Below are positions 38,465-49,814 of a DNA stretch of 64,000 nucleotides, one piece after another (within the stretch, counting starts at the first letter, position 1; the number at the start of each line of letters is the position of its first letter). The position numbers and the translations under genes were made by a program. Origin of the DNA: Albidovulum sp. (GTDB taxonomy: Bacteria > Pseudomonadota > Alphaproteobacteria > Rhodobacterales > Rhodobacteraceae); NCBI GenBank assembly GCA_030837785.1, contig JAUQYA010000112.1, positions 59,980-123,979 of the forward strand. The letters run 5' to 3'. Below the pieces are notes generated by a model. The model did no database searches, had not been told where the DNA came from, and saw only the letters and a program-made list of their open reading frames with translations.

Positions 38465-38490
38465 GAACGCGGGTAGAACCATTGTCGAAC
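38465..38490 (+). promoter_or_regulatory. LexA operator, triple GAAC direct repeat
   Basis: GAAC occurs three times at exact 11-bp intervals: 38465-38468, 38476-38479 and 38487-38490, each pair separated by 7 bases. GTTC-N7-GTTC, read on either strand, is the established alphaproteobacterial SOS box. Here two sites overlap through the shared middle half-site, 33 bp before the lexA ATG, as expected for autoregulation. Confidence 0.9.
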
Positions 38491-38522
38491 GGCAACGGGC
38501 ACAGGCGAAGGAAAACAGGCAC

Positions 38523-39209
38523 ATGCTGACCCGCAAGCAGTTGGAACTTCTCGATTTCATCCAGAAGCGCGTGGCCCGCGACGGGGTGCCGCCCTCGTTC
38601 GACGAGATGAAGGAGGCGCTCGACCTGCGCTCCAAGTCGGGTATCCACCGGCTGATCACGGCGCTGGAGGAGCGCGGCTTCATCCGCCGCCTTGCCCACC
38701 GCGCCCGCGCCATCGAGATCGTGAAGCTGCCCGAGGCGATGGAGAAGCCGGGCTTCTCGCCCCGCGTGATCGAGGGCGACCGGGTGCCGGCGCCGCGCGG
38801 TGCCATGCCGGTGAGCGAGGTTCACGCGCTGGAACTGCCGGTGATGGGGCGGATCGCCGCCGGGGTGCCGATCGAGGCGATCTCCGAGGTCTCGCACCAT
38901 GTTGCGGTGCCGGGGTCGATGCTTTCGGGGCGCGGCCAGCACTATGCGCTCGAGGTCAAGGGCGATTCGATGATCGAGGCGGGGATCAACGACGGCGACA
39001 TCGTGGTGATCCGCGAACAGTCGACGGCCGACAACGGCGACATCGTGGTGGCGCTGGTCGAGGGCCACGAGGCGACGCTGAAGCGCTTTCGCCGCAGGGG
39101 CGGCATGATCGCGCTCGAGGCGGCGAACCCGGCCTACGAGACGCGGGTGCTGCCCGAGGACCAGGTGAAGGTGCAGGGGCGGCTCGTCGGGCTGATCCGC
39201 AGCTACTGA
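38523..39209 (+). CDS. lexA: SOS regulon repressor LexA
   Basis: Self-cleaving repressor of the DNA-damage response; 228 residues. The N-terminal winged helix ([14 protein letters not shown]...[15 protein letters not shown]) is the alphaproteobacterial form. The cleavage site Ala113-Gly114 (RIAAGVP), catalytic Ser149 (KGDSM) and Lys187 (EATLKRF) are all present, so it should autocleave with RecA. A triple GAAC operator lies upstream. Its stop overlaps the stop of the convergent comEC by seven bases. Confidence 0.97.
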   Translation: MLTRKQLELLDFIQKRVARDGVPPSFDEMKEALDLRSKSGIHRLITALEERGFIRRLAHRARAIEIVKLPEAMEKPGFSPRVIEGDRVPAPRGAMPVSEVHALELPVMGRIAAGVPIEAISEVSHHVAVPGSMLSGRGQHYALEVKGDSMIEAGINDGDIVVIREQSTADNGDIVVALVEGHEATLKRFRRRGGMIALEAANPAYETRVLPEDQVKVQGRLVGLIRSY

Positions 39210-41335
39210 AGCGCCGCCACCGGCGCCCGGCGTGCGGGAGGGCGGTTCCAGAGCCGGTCGCCCGCCGCCCCGCGCGCGGTGACGATCCGCGGCCCCTCCG
39301 GCCCGCCGTAGATCGCGAGTGCGCCGGTCTTCCTCAGGCTGAGCGGATCGGCGAGGGTGCAGCCGCCCGGTCGCGGGCCTTGCCATTCGGCGGCAAGAAC
39401 GACGAGGGCGCCATCGCGGCAAGCCGCGCCCACCCTGTCGGCCGCCCCCTTGCCGAAGAGATGGCGAAGCGTGAGGCCGGCGACATGAGCCGTGAGATCG
39501 CCCTTCGCGCCCTCGAATCCCGGCCGGGCGAAGGCCTGGTCCTGCAGCGCCAGGTCGCCGTCGTCCTCGAGCCAGCTCTTGGCGACGAAGCCCGCGCCCT
39601 TCGGCTTGGATAGCGCCCTGCCCGCCCCCGTCATCACGCCGGTGAGCCCGCCATCGTTCGAGACGAGGGCGACGGGGCGTTCGGCCCCCGCCCAGAACAG
39701 GAGCGCGAGCGCCGCCGCGGCGGTCCCTGCCCCGCGCAGCCACAGCCGACGGCCGATCAGCGCGGCGATGCCGCCGAGCGCAAGGAGCGCGAGCGCGCCT
39801 TCGGGCGGGGCGGGCACGGCGACGACCGCCCCCTTCATCCCGGCCACCCAGCCGGCCAGCCGGAGGATCAGCTCGGTTCCGACCCCCATCGCCCAGAGCG
39901 CCGGAAACGCGAGGCCCAAGGGCGCCAGGAGCGCGGCGATGACGCCCGCCGGCATCACGATCATCCCCATCAGCGGGACCGCCAGGAGGTTGGCCAGAAG
40001 CCCGTATTCGGCGATGCGGTTGAAATGCGCCGCCGCGATCGGTGCGGTCGCGGTGCCGGCGGCCAGCGACGACAGGACCATCACCGCCGCCGGTCGCAAG
40101 ACCTTCGGCACATGCGCCTGCACCCGCTGCCAGGGCTGGAACGACACGATCAGCGCGACCGTGGCGCCGAACGACATCTGGAAGCCCGGCTCGATCAGGC
40201 TTTCGGGTTCGAGAAAAAGCACGATCAGCGCCGCGATGGCGACCGAGCGGAGCGAGATCGCGCGGCGGTCCGCAAGCACCGCGACGAGCATCACCGCCGC
40301 CATGATGAAGGCGCGCCGGGTGGCGACGTTCGGCCCGGCGAGCATCAGGTAGAAGGCCGCGGCCGCCAGGGCGACGAGGGCGGCGAGCTTCCTGGTGTTC
40401 AGCCTGAGCGCGAGCGGCGGGAAAAGCGCGAGCCCGTAGCGGCAGGTGGCGAAGATGAACCCGACCAGCAGCCCCATGTGGAGCCCCGAGATCGAGATCA
40501 GGTGCGACAGGTTGGAGGCCCGCAGCACGTCGTTGGTGGCCTAGTTCATCCCGGCGCGGTCGCCGGTCATCATCGCCGAGGCGAAGGCGCCCGGCTGGCC
40601 GGGGATCGCCGCCTGCATCGCCTCTGACAGCCGCATCCTGAGCCGGAAGGCGAGAAGCGACAGGCCGCCTTCGGGCGGCAGGAGCGCCAGCACCGGCGAA
40701 CGGGTATAGCCCACCCCGCCGAGGCCCGAGAACCAGGCGAGCCGCTGGAAGTCGAAGCCGCCCGGCTCCACCGGCCCGTCCGGCGGCGAGAGATGGCCCG
40801 ACAGGATCACGGTGAGGCCCGGCGCAAGGTCGGTGAACCCCTGCTCCCCGTGCAGCGCGACGCGCACCCGGCCCGGCGTGCGCTGCGGCGCGACGTCTTC
40901 CAGCACCACGCGGTCAAGGGTCAGCCGCAACTCGTCGGAGAACGAGCGGTCGATGTCGACGATCCGCCCCTCGATCGGCCCGTAGTAGCGGAAGGGCAGC
41001 ACCGGTGCGGCGACAAGCTGGGCGCGAAGCGCGGCAAGGACGAGCCCCAGCGCCATCAGCCCCAGGCCGGTCGCGGGCACGCGCAGGAGGTCCGGCCCGC
41101 GCCATGCCGCAACGACCAGCGCGACGGCCATCGCCGCCACCGCGCCGACCGCCGCGGCTGCGGGTTCCGCCCCGAGCGCGAAGTAGAGCCCGATGCCGAA
41201 GGACAGGAACACCGGCGCCCAGGGCAGAAGCCGCCCCCTGGCCGCGCCAAGCGCCTCGAGCCCCGCCAGAACCGGCCGCACCTTGTCTCCCCGTGCCCTG
41301 TTGACTAATGAACCCTTGCCAGCCTGCCCGATCAT
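39203..41335 (-). pseudogene. comEC: ComEC/Rec2-type DNA uptake channel, interrupted by an amber codon
   Basis: Polytopic membrane protein for importing single-stranded DNA. Read through, it is 710 codons with the usual order: N-terminal membrane segments and OB-like DUF4131 region, the competence domain with LRASNLSHLISISGLHMGL, then a C-terminal beta-lactamase-like remnant. An in-frame TAG at 40541-40543 splits it after MTGDRAGMN. Family proteins carry a sense codon there; CAG or GAG changed to TAG is the simplest cause. The frame is otherwise intact on both sides, so this is a recent nonsense change or a sequencing error. The ATG at 41335 is divergent from gltX with 24 bp between them. Confidence 0.85.
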
Positions 41336-41359
41336 GGTTTCCGAAAGGTTAACGCGCCC

Positions 41360-42772
41360 ATGCCCGCCGCCGAGCCAAAACCCGTCGTAACCCGTTTCGC
41401 GCCCTCGCCCACGGGCTACCTGCACATCGGCGGCGCGCGGACGGCGCTCTTCAACTGGCTTTTCGCCCGCGGGCGGAACGGGACCTTCCTCCTCAGGATC
41501 GAGGACACCGACCGCGAACGCTCCACCCCGGAGGCGACGGCGGCGATCCTGAAGGGGCTGACCTGGCTCGGGCTCGACTGGGACGGCGAGGTGGTGAGCC
41601 AGTTCGACCGCCGCCACCGCCATGCCGAGGTGGCGCACGAGATGCTGGCGCGCGGCCATGCCTACAAGTGCTTCTCCACGCCCGAGGAGATCGAGGCGTT
41701 CCGCGAGGCGGCACGGGCCGAGGGCCGTTCCACGCTCTTTCACAGCCCCTGGCGCGACGCCGACCCGGCCACGTACCCCGACCGGCCCTATGCGATCCGC
41801 CTCAGGGCGCCGCGCGACGGCGCGACGGTGATCGAGGACAGGGTGCAGGGCGGCGTGACCTTCCGCAACGACCAGCTCGACGACATGGTTTGTTTACGCG
41901 CCGATGGTACCCCCACCTACATGCTCGCCGTCGTCGTCGATGACCATGACATGGGCGTCACCCACGTGATCCGGGGCGACGATCACCTGACCAATGCCGC
42001 GCGCCAGACCCAGGTCTATCACGCGATGGGCTGGCCGGTGCCGGTCTGGGCGCATATCCCGCTGATCCACGGACCCGACGGCAAGAAGCTTTCCAAGCGC
42101 CACGGGGCGGTCGGGCTCGAGGGATACCAGGCGATGGGCTATCCGGCGGCCGGGATGCGCAACTATCTGGCGCGGCTCGGCTGGGCGCACGGCGACGCCG
42201 AGTTCTTCGGCGATGCCGAGGCGCGGGCCTGGTTCGACCTCGAGGGAATCGGCCGCGCCCCGGCCCGGCTCGATTTCAAGAAGCTGGAGAATCTCTGCGG
42301 CCAGCACATTGCCGCCACCCCCGATGCGGAGCTTCTGCCCGAAATTGAGGCGTTCCTGGAGGTCGCTGGCCGGCCCGCCCTTTCGCTGGCGCAGAAAGAC
42401 GGGCTGGCCCGCGCCCTCTACAGCCTGAAGGATCGTGCGAAGACGTTCCCGGAACTTCTTGAAAAGGGGCATTTCGTGCTGGGTCACCGCCCCTTTGTCC
42501 CGGACGAGGCGGCGGCGAAGGCGCTGGACCCGGTATCCCGTGGTATACTGAAAGAATTGACGCCGCAGCTGCAAAATGGTAGCTGGGGCCGGGAAGCGCT
42601 GGAAGAGGTGGTGACCCGCGTTGCCGGCGCCCACGGGATCGGCCTCGGCAAGATCGCAGGATCGCTCCGAGCCGCTCTCGCGGGGCGCACGATCAGCCCC
42701 AGCGTGTTCGACATGATGCTCGTCATCGGGCGGGAGGAGACCCTCGCCCGGTTGCAGGATGCGACGGCCTGA
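41360..42772 (+). CDS. gltX: Glutamyl-tRNA synthetase
   Basis: Class I synthetase (470 residues). The HIGH motif appears as HIGGART in [20 protein letters not shown], and the KMSKS equivalent as [17 protein letters not shown] and the C-terminal anticodon-binding helical domain are present. Alphaproteobacteria often carry two gltX copies, one possibly charging tRNA-Gln, and which type this is cannot be told here. The start lies only 24 bp from the divergent comEC start, so promoters overlap. Confidence 0.96.
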   Translation: MPAAEPKPVVTRFAPSPTGYLHIGGARTALFNWLFARGRNGTFLLRIEDTDRERSTPEATAAILKGLTWLGLDWDGEVVSQFDRRHRHAEVAHEMLARGHAYKCFSTPEEIEAFREAARAEGRSTLFHSPWRDADPATYPDRPYAIRLRAPRDGATVIEDRVQGGVTFRNDQLDDMVCLRADGTPTYMLAVVVDDHDMGVTHVIRGDDHLTNAARQTQVYHAMGWPVPVWAHIPLIHGPDGKKLSKRHGAVGLEGYQAMGYPAAGMRNYLARLGWAHGDAEFFGDAEARAWFDLEGIGRAPARLDFKKLENLCGQHIAATPDAELLPEIEAFLEVAGRPALSLAQKDGLARALYSLKDRAKTFPELLEKGHFVLGHRPFVPDEAAAKALDPVSRGILKELTPQLQNGSWGREALEEVVTRVAGAHGIGLGKIAGSLRAALAGRTISPSVFDMMLVIGREETLARLQDATA

Positions 42773-42854
42773 GCCCGCCCCGGCGCGCGCCCCGGCCTCT
42801 TGACGTTCACCTTCGGGACGGGGGTCCGGCCCGAAGCTCAGAAAGGGATGCGTG

Positions 42855-44150
<1,296 letters not shown>

Positions 44151-44171
44151 ACCGAACCGAAGCCGCTAGAC

Positions 44172-44202
44172 CGGCCCGCCCTGCGGCGGGCCGTTCTGCT
44201 TT
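44172..44202 (+). terminator. gltA terminator
   Basis: Stem CGGCCCGCC (44172-44180) and GGCGGGCCG (44185-44193) around CTGC, followed by TTCTGCTTT. It is 22 bp past the gltA stop. The tail is only partly T, so termination strength is uncertain. A 15-bp direct repeat (CTGCTTTCCGCCGGC, twice) overlaps the tail at 44196-44226. Confidence 0.6.
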
Positions 44203-44249
44203 CCGCCGGCCTGCTTTCCGCCGGCCTGCGGTCCGGCCCCGGCGCACCC

Positions 44250-46181
44250 TCAGGCCGCCGCCGTCGCATGGTCCTTCGAGATGCGCTCGGCCTCGCGGCC
44301 GTAGATTTCCTCGTAATGATCGAAAGCCGTCTCGTGCCAGGCGGTGCCCTGAGTCGCGCCCCCGAGCGCGAGGATCAGGTCTTCCTCGGACGAGGCCGGC
44401 AGCCGCGCGCGGAACACGTCCCAGCCGCGGAAGTCGGGGTCGCGGTCAAAGCCCAGAACCTGTCCCTTGAGCGAGGAGATCATCGACACCATCGCCCCGG
44501 AATAGACCGAGGGCACATGGATCTCGACCCGGTCGATGGGTTGCAGCAGCACCGGGCCCGCCTTGGACAGCGCCTCGCGCACCGCCATCCGGCCGGCGGT
44601 GCGGAAGGCGAAGTCGTTGCTGTCCACCGCATGATGCTTGCCGTCGGTCAGCGTCACTGCAAGATCGGCGACCGGAAACCCCAGCGGCCCGCGGTCGAGC
44701 GCCTCGCGCGCCCCCTCCTCGACCGAGGGGATGAAGTTGCGCGGCACCGCGCCCCCCTTCACCACTTCGGTGAACGAGAACCCTTCGCCGCGGCCCGCCG
44801 GCCGTACGGTGATCGCCACGTCAGCGAACTGGCCGGCCCCGCCGGACTGTTTCCGATGGCGGTAATGTTCCTCGACAGAACTCGAGATCGTTTCCAGATA
44901 CCGCGGGTCGGGCACCCGCATCTGCACCTCCACGCCGAAGTCGTCGGCCAGCGCTCCCAGAACATGGCGTTCGTGCATCGGCCCCTGCAACCGGACGAGC
45001 GCGTGGCCCGAGCCCTGGTCCTGCCCGAGCGAGAGCATCGGGTCGGCCTCGGCCAGCCGCGCCAGCGCGGTCGACAGGCGCACCTCGTCGCGTTCGTGCG
45101 CCGGCGTCACGATCCGCGCCAGGGCCGGCGGGCAGCCCCTCGCCCAGCCGGGAACCGCCACCGCCGCCTTCGCGGTGAAGACGCGGCCGGCGTCGAGCTG
45201 GTCGGACTTGACGGTGATCCCGACCTCGCCGCGCTCCAGATGGTCGTTGCCGGCCTTTCCGCCGACGTCGGCCAGCCCGCCGATCCCGGCACCGGCAAGG
45301 GCAGCACCCTGCTTCACGCCGGGCTCCAGCGCCCGGACCATCACGCATTTGCCCAGATGCTTGCGGATCTGGGCGTGAAAGCCCACCGCCAGCGCCTCCG
45401 CCACGCCAAGCCGCTCCTTCAGCGCCGAGACCTCGGGCGCCTCGTGGCGGAGCGCCTTCATCAGCCTGAGGATGCCGTTCCTGTGGCTCGCCGAGCCGAG
45501 GAAGGCGGGAATCACATCGCGCGACCGGGTCTCGCGCCGGGCGATTTCATAGAGGGCGCCGGTGGCCGGCTCGTGGTCCTCGATCAGTTCCTCGAGGAGC
45601 GCGTCGTCGTAGTCCGACATCTGCTCAAGCAGTTCGGCCCGCGCCTCGTGCTCGCGGTCCTCCTCGGACTTCGGCATGGCGACGAGTTGCGAGGGCTGGC
45701 CCTCGCGGTAGCGCCAGGCGCGTTCGGAAATCAGGTCGATCGCGCCGACGATCTGCCCGCCCTCGCGGATCGGGATCTGGCGCAGCACGATCGTGTGGCC
45801 GGTATAGGCCTGAAGTGCCGCGACGATGTCGCGCATCCGGCCTTTCGGCGCGTCCATCCGGTTGATGAAGATGAAGCACGGCACTCCGGCCGCCTCGATC
45901 GCCCTGAGCCAGGGCGCGGCAAGGACCGCCTCGTCGGGGTCGGGCGCCACGCAAAGGACGGCGGCGTCGGCGGCAAGAAGGGCGGCCCCGCCCATGCGGG
46001 CGAACTCCGGCCCGCCCGAGACGTCGAGCGCGCACCAGTCCTCGCCCATGAAGCCGAAGCGCGTCAGAGTCAGATGGCCGGCCGTCTCGGACCGGGGATA
46101 CCCGTCCTCAAGCGCGGCGAGCGCCCGGACAAGCTCGGTCTTCCCCGATTGAGACGGCCCCAATACCGTGAAGCAGCGCAT
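44250..46181 (-). CDS. Elongation factor G-like GTPase with atypical G motifs
   Basis: 643-residue EF-G homologue, about 50 shorter than translational EF-G. Domain order is kept: G domain, domain II, domain III, domain IV (GQFADVAITVRPAGRG) and domain V (LQPIDRVEIHVPSVYSGAMVSMISSLKGQVLG). The nucleotide motifs deviate: P-loop GPSQSGKT (8-15) instead of AHIDAGKTT, DVSGGPEF instead of DTPGHVDF, and NRMD instead of NKMD. It belongs to the FusA-like paralogue group (FusA2 type), whose role is not settled. The ATG at 46181 starts directly at the P-loop strand. Confidence 0.85.
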   Translation of the reverse strand: MRCFTVLGPSQSGKTELVRALAALEDGYPRSETAGHLTLTRFGFMGEDWCALDVSGGPEFARMGGAALLAADAAVLCVAPDPDEAVLAAPWLRAIEAAGVPCFIFINRMDAPKGRMRDIVAALQAYTGHTIVLRQIPIREGGQIVGAIDLISERAWRYREGQPSQLVAMPKSEEDREHEARAELLEQMSDYDDALLEELIEDHEPATGALYEIARRETRSRDVIPAFLGSASHRNGILRLMKALRHEAPEVSALKERLGVAEALAVGFHAQIRKHLGKCVMVRALEPGVKQGAALAGAGIGGLADVGGKAGNDHLERGEVGITVKSDQLDAGRVFTAKAAVAVPGWARGCPPALARIVTPAHERDEVRLSTALARLAEADPMLSLGQDQGSGHALVRLQGPMHERHVLGALADDFGVEVQMRVPDPRYLETISSSVEEHYRHRKQSGGAGQFADVAITVRPAGRGEGFSFTEVVKGGAVPRNFIPSVEEGAREALDRGPLGFPVADLAVTLTDGKHHAVDSNDFAFRTAGRMAVREALSKAGPVLLQPIDRVEIHVPSVYSGAMVSMISSLKGQVLGFDRDPDFRGWDVFRARLPASSEEDLILALGGATQGTAWHETAFDHYEEIYGREAERISKDHATAAA

Positions 46182-46385
46182 GGATTTTCTCCCGGCACGC
46201 AGGCGGGCGCGCTTGGCTGGCCCCCGTGCCATTCGGGCCATGCGCCCTCATGGATCAACTCTCTGCCCCGTTGCGGCGCGGGTCAAGCAAGGAAAGCCCC
46301 TGCCCGCGAGCCTGGCCGGAACAGGCACGCGGAAGCAACCGGACGGCGGGCGGCCAGGCGCGCTGGATCCGGGCCTTCGGCGGAC

Positions 46386-47162
46386 TCAGCGCCCGGTGAA
46401 GCGGGGCGCGCGCTTTTCCAGGAAGGCCGCGACACCTTCGCGGAAATCCGCGCTCGCGCCGCATTCCCCCTGCAATCGCGCCTCGAGCGCAAGCTGGGCG
46501 TCGAACCCGTTGGGCAGCGAGGCGCGCATCGCCTCCTTGACCCTGGCATAGGCTTCCGCCGGTCCGGCGGCGAGCGCCGCGGCGCGCGCTTGCCAATGCG
46601 CCTCGAAGGCGTCGTCGGGAACGCATTCCCAGATCATGCCCCAGTCGGCCGCCTGCCGCGCCGTGATCCGGTCGGCGAAAAGTGCCGCCCCCATCGCGCG
46701 GGCAAGCCCGATCGTGCGCGGCAGGACATGGGTTCCGCCCGCATCGGGAATGAGGCCGATCCGGGTGAAGGCCTGGATGAAGCTGGCGCTTTCGGCGGCG
46801 ATCACCACATCGGCCGCCAGCGCGAGGTTGGCCCCCGCCCCCGCCGCCGTGCCGTTCACCGCCGCGATCACCGGAACCCGCGCGCCGACGATGGCGCGAA
46901 GCATCGGCTCGTATTCCTCGACCAGCACGCGGGCCGCATCGAAATCCGCGCCGGGCGCGGAATCGCCCAGGTCCTGGCCGGAACAGAAGGCCCGGCCCGT
47001 GCCGGTCAGCACGATCACCCGCTGGCTTGCCGCCGCGCGCGTCACCGCCGCGGCGATCTCGGCCCGCATCCGGCGGTTCAGCGCGTTCATCACCTCGGGA
47101 CGGTCGAGCGTGATTGTGGCGATGCCGCCCTCTTCGGCGTAGCGGATCGTCTCGTAGGTCAT
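46386..47162 (-). CDS. Enoyl-CoA hydratase/isomerase, PaaG-like
   Basis: Crotonase-fold enzyme of 258 residues. The oxyanion-hole segments FCSGQDLGD and VNGTAAGAGANLALAADVV, and the stretch FTRIGLIPDAGGTHVLPRTIGLARAM, resemble PaaG (ring-1,2-epoxyphenylacetyl-CoA isomerase) more than FadB-type hydratases. No other phenylacetate gene is adjacent. It stands alone on the minus strand upstream of the EF-G-like gene, so a general acyl-CoA hydratase role remains possible. Confidence 0.85.
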   Translation of the reverse strand: MTYETIRYAEEGGIATITLDRPEVMNALNRRMRAEIAAAVTRAAASQRVIVLTGTGRAFCSGQDLGDSAPGADFDAARVLVEEYEPMLRAIVGARVPVIAAVNGTAAGAGANLALAADVVIAAESASFIQAFTRIGLIPDAGGTHVLPRTIGLARAMGAALFADRITARQAADWGMIWECVPDDAFEAHWQARAAALAAGPAEAYARVKEAMRASLPNGFDAQLALEARLQGECGASADFREGVAAFLEKRAPRFTGR

Positions 47163-47231
47163 GGCTGTCTCCCGGTCTGCCCCGCGCGGCAGATTAGCCC
47201 CCGGGCTCGGGCAGGAAAGCGAAACCCCGCG

Positions 47232-47687
47232 TCACTCCTTCAGGATTTCCGCAAGCCGCGCGCGTTCGGCCTCCGACAGGGGGGCGGGCGCGGCATCGGC
47301 GCCCGCACGGCGGCGGCGAAGGTAGACCGCGGCGCCCCCCAGCGCCACGACCAGAAGCGCCGGGCCTGCCACCCAGAGGATCAGGGTCGATCCGGTCGCG
47401 GGCGGCTCCAGCAGCACGTATTCGCCGTAGCGGTCGACCAGATAGGCGATGACCTCGGCGTCGCTGTCCCCCGCCACCAGCCGCTCGCGCACCAGAAGCC
47501 TGAGGTCGCGGGCAAGGTCCGCATTCGATTCGTCGATGTTCTCGTTGCGGCAGACGAGGCAGCGCAGGCCCTGGCTCAACTCCCGTGCCCGCGCCTCCAG
47601 CGCGGGGTCCGCCAGCACCTCGTCGGGCTGGACCGCGGCCGCCGGCGCGGCGAGGGCCAGAAGGATCAGGAGCGCGAGCCGCCGCAT
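47232..47687 (-). CDS. ccmH: Cytochrome c maturation protein CcmH
   Basis: Membrane-bound thiol protein (151 residues) that reduces the haem-binding cysteines of apocytochrome c. It has a signal peptide (about 1-18), the active motif LRCLVC (C43, C46) followed by RNENIDESNADLA, and one membrane segment near 106-124 (LILWVAGPALLVVALGGAAVYL). It corresponds to the N-terminal half of E. coli CcmH. It starts five bases after ccmF. A CcmI gene is not seen next to it. Confidence 0.95.
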   Translation of the reverse strand: MRRLALLILLALAAPAAAVQPDEVLADPALEARARELSQGLRCLVCRNENIDESNADLARDLRLLVRERLVAGDSDAEVIAYLVDRYGEYVLLEPPATGSTLILWVAGPALLVVALGGAAVYLRRRRAGADAAPAPLSEAERARLAEILKE

Positions 47688-47692
47688 CCCGC

Positions 47693-49651
47693 TCACTCCG
47701 CCGGCTGCGCCAGCGCCGGCGCCTTGCGCGCGCCCGCGGCGACGCGGTAGCGCCGGTCCGAAAGGCTGAGCGCGCCGCCGAAGGCCATCAGGATCGCGCC
47801 GGCCCAGATCCAGTTGGCGAAGGGCTTGACATAGGTCCTGACCGCCCAGCCGCCATCGGCCTGCGGGTCGCCGATCACCACGTAGAGGTCGCGCCAGAGG
47901 CCGTTGGCAATCGCGGCCTCGGTCGTGGGCATCGCCGCGACCGGATAGACGCGCTTCTCGGGATGGAGGAGCGCCACCTCGCGCCCGTCCCTGGTCGCGC
48001 GCATCGTCGCCACCGTCGAGATGTAGTTCGGCCCCTCGACCCTGTCGACGCCCTGAAGCGTGATCGTGTAGCCGCCGACGTCGAAGCTTTCGCCGACCCT
48101 GGCGACGCGGATGTCCTCCACGTCCCAGGCCATCAGGCAGCTGATGCCGACGAAAACGACGCCGAGCCCGGAATGGGCCGCGGCCTTGCCCCAGTCGGCG
48201 CGGGGAAGCCGCGCGAGGCGGGCGGGCCTGTGCCCGGCGCGCAGCCAAAGCTCCGCCGCGGCGCCGGCGATCAGCCAGGATCCCAGCGCCACGCCCACCG
48301 GCGCCAGCGCCGAGCGGCCGGTCCCGACCGCGAAGGCCAGCGCGCCGAGCGCCAGCGCCAGGATCAGCGCGCCGGAGAGGTGCCCGAAGGTGCGCCCGAG
48401 GCTCGCGCGTTTCCACGGCAGGATCGCGCCCAGGGGCAGAAGCGCGGCGAGCAGCACCATGAAGGGCGTGAAGGCCTGGTTGAAGAAGGGCGCGCCGACC
48501 GAGAGCTTCCGCCCGAAGGCCATCTCGGCGATCAGGGGCCAGAGCGTGCCGACGAAGACGACGAAGGCCGCGACCGACAGCAGCACGTTGTTCAGCACGA
48601 GCGCCGATTCCCGGCTGACGAGGCCGAAGACCCCCTTCGCCTCGAGCGTCCCCGCCCGCGCGGCATAGAGCGTCAGCGCCCCGCCGATGAAGACGGCGAG
48701 GATCGCCAGGATGAAGACCCCGCGCTCGGGGTCGTTGGCGAAGGCGTGGACGCTGGTGATGATGCCCGAACGCACGATGAAGGTGCCGATCAGCGAGAAG
48801 CCGAAGGCGAGGATCGCGAGAAGGATGGTCCAGCTTTTCAGCGCCTCGCGCTTTTCCACGACGATGGCGGAATGGAGAAGTGCCGCCGCGACGAGCCAGG
48901 GCATGAGCGAGGCGTTCTCCACCGGGTCCCAGAACCAGAAGCCGCCCCAGCCCAGTTCGTAATAGGCCCACCAAGACCCCAGCGCGATGCCGATGGTCAG
49001 GAAGATCCAGGCCGCCAGCGTCCAGGGCCGGACCCAGCGCGCCCAGGCCGCGTCCACCCGCCCCTCCAACAGCGCCGCCACCGCGAAGGAGAAGGCCATC
49101 GAGAGCCCGACATAGCCGAGGTAGAGGAACGGCGGATGGAAGGCGAGGCCGGGGTCTTGCAGCAGCGGATTGAGGTCGCGCCCGTCGAAGGGCGGCTCGG
49201 CCAGGCGCAGGAACGGGTTCGAGGTGAACAGGATGAAGCCGAGGAAGGCCGCGCCGATCATCGCCTGGACGCTCAGCACCCGCGCCTTCAGCCGCTCGGG
49301 CAGCGCGCCCCCGAACCAGGCCGCCGTCGCGCCGAAGCCCGACAGGATCAGCACCCAAAGGAGCATCGAGCCCTCGTGGTTGCCCCAGACGCCCGAGACC
49401 TTGTAGAGCATCGGCTTCAGCGTGTGCGAGTTCTCCATCACCAGCTTCAGCGAGAAGTCCGAGGTGACGAAGGCCCAGGTCAGCGCCGCGAACGAGACCG
49501 CGATGCAGAGGAACTGCGCAGTTGCCGCAGGACCGGCGAGCGCCATCCAGCCGCGCCAGCCCTTGTGGGCACCGATAAGGGGCACCACGGCCTGGACCGC
49601 GGCGATCATGAGCGCGAGGCTCAGGGTGAAATGGCCGAATTCAACGATCAT
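47693..49651 (-). CDS. ccmF: Haem lyase CcmF
   Basis: Polytopic inner-membrane protein (652 residues, about 15 hydrophobic segments) that attaches haem to apocytochrome c with CcmH. The haem-handling tryptophan-rich motif WGGFWFWDPVENASLMPWLV is intact, as are GVWGNHEGSMLLWVL near the N-terminus and the conserved histidines. It starts 164 bp after the GTA holin gene, with a dispersed repeat between them, so it may have its own promoter. Confidence 0.96.
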   Translation of the reverse strand: MIVEFGHFTLSLALMIAAVQAVVPLIGAHKGWRGWMALAGPAATAQFLCIAVSFAALTWAFVTSDFSLKLVMENSHTLKPMLYKVSGVWGNHEGSMLLWVLILSGFGATAAWFGGALPERLKARVLSVQAMIGAAFLGFILFTSNPFLRLAEPPFDGRDLNPLLQDPGLAFHPPFLYLGYVGLSMAFSFAVAALLEGRVDAAWARWVRPWTLAAWIFLTIGIALGSWWAYYELGWGGFWFWDPVENASLMPWLVAAALLHSAIVVEKREALKSWTILLAILAFGFSLIGTFIVRSGIITSVHAFANDPERGVFILAILAVFIGGALTLYAARAGTLEAKGVFGLVSRESALVLNNVLLSVAAFVVFVGTLWPLIAEMAFGRKLSVGAPFFNQAFTPFMVLLAALLPLGAILPWKRASLGRTFGHLSGALILALALGALAFAVGTGRSALAPVGVALGSWLIAGAAAELWLRAGHRPARLARLPRADWGKAAAHSGLGVVFVGISCLMAWDVEDIRVARVGESFDVGGYTITLQGVDRVEGPNYISTVATMRATRDGREVALLHPEKRVYPVAAMPTTEAAIANGLWRDLYVVIGDPQADGGWAVRTYVKPFANWIWAGAILMAFGGALSLSDRRYRVAAGARKAPALAQPAE

Positions 49652-49744
49652 GGCGCGAGCATAGAGGCAACGCGCGGCCCTTCCAATGGGCTGCGCGCCG
49701 ATGTCGCGACTCCGTGAGCGGCGGGGAGCGGCGGGGAGCGGGAG

Positions 49745-49814
49745 GCAGAAAGCGGGGGGCCGTCTGCCCCCCGGCCCCCCGAGGGTATTTCCGCAACGAA
49801 GAGGCGCGGGGGCG
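49745..49814 (-). repeat. Intergenic repeat element, copy 3
   Basis: Directly after the holin stop. Read on the holin strand the core is TTCGTTGCGGAAATACCC followed by TCGGGGGG, the same orientation relative to the upstream gene as the copies after eno and purL. A GGGGGGCC...CCCCCC hairpin (49754-49773 region) lies beside it. Confidence 0.6.

Noticed and set aside
39203..40540. Stand-alone shorter ComEC gene starting after the amber codon
   Set aside because: The first ATG-like starts fall inside the competence domain and no ribosome-binding site was seen. The upstream half continues the family in the same frame, so a broken single gene is simpler.
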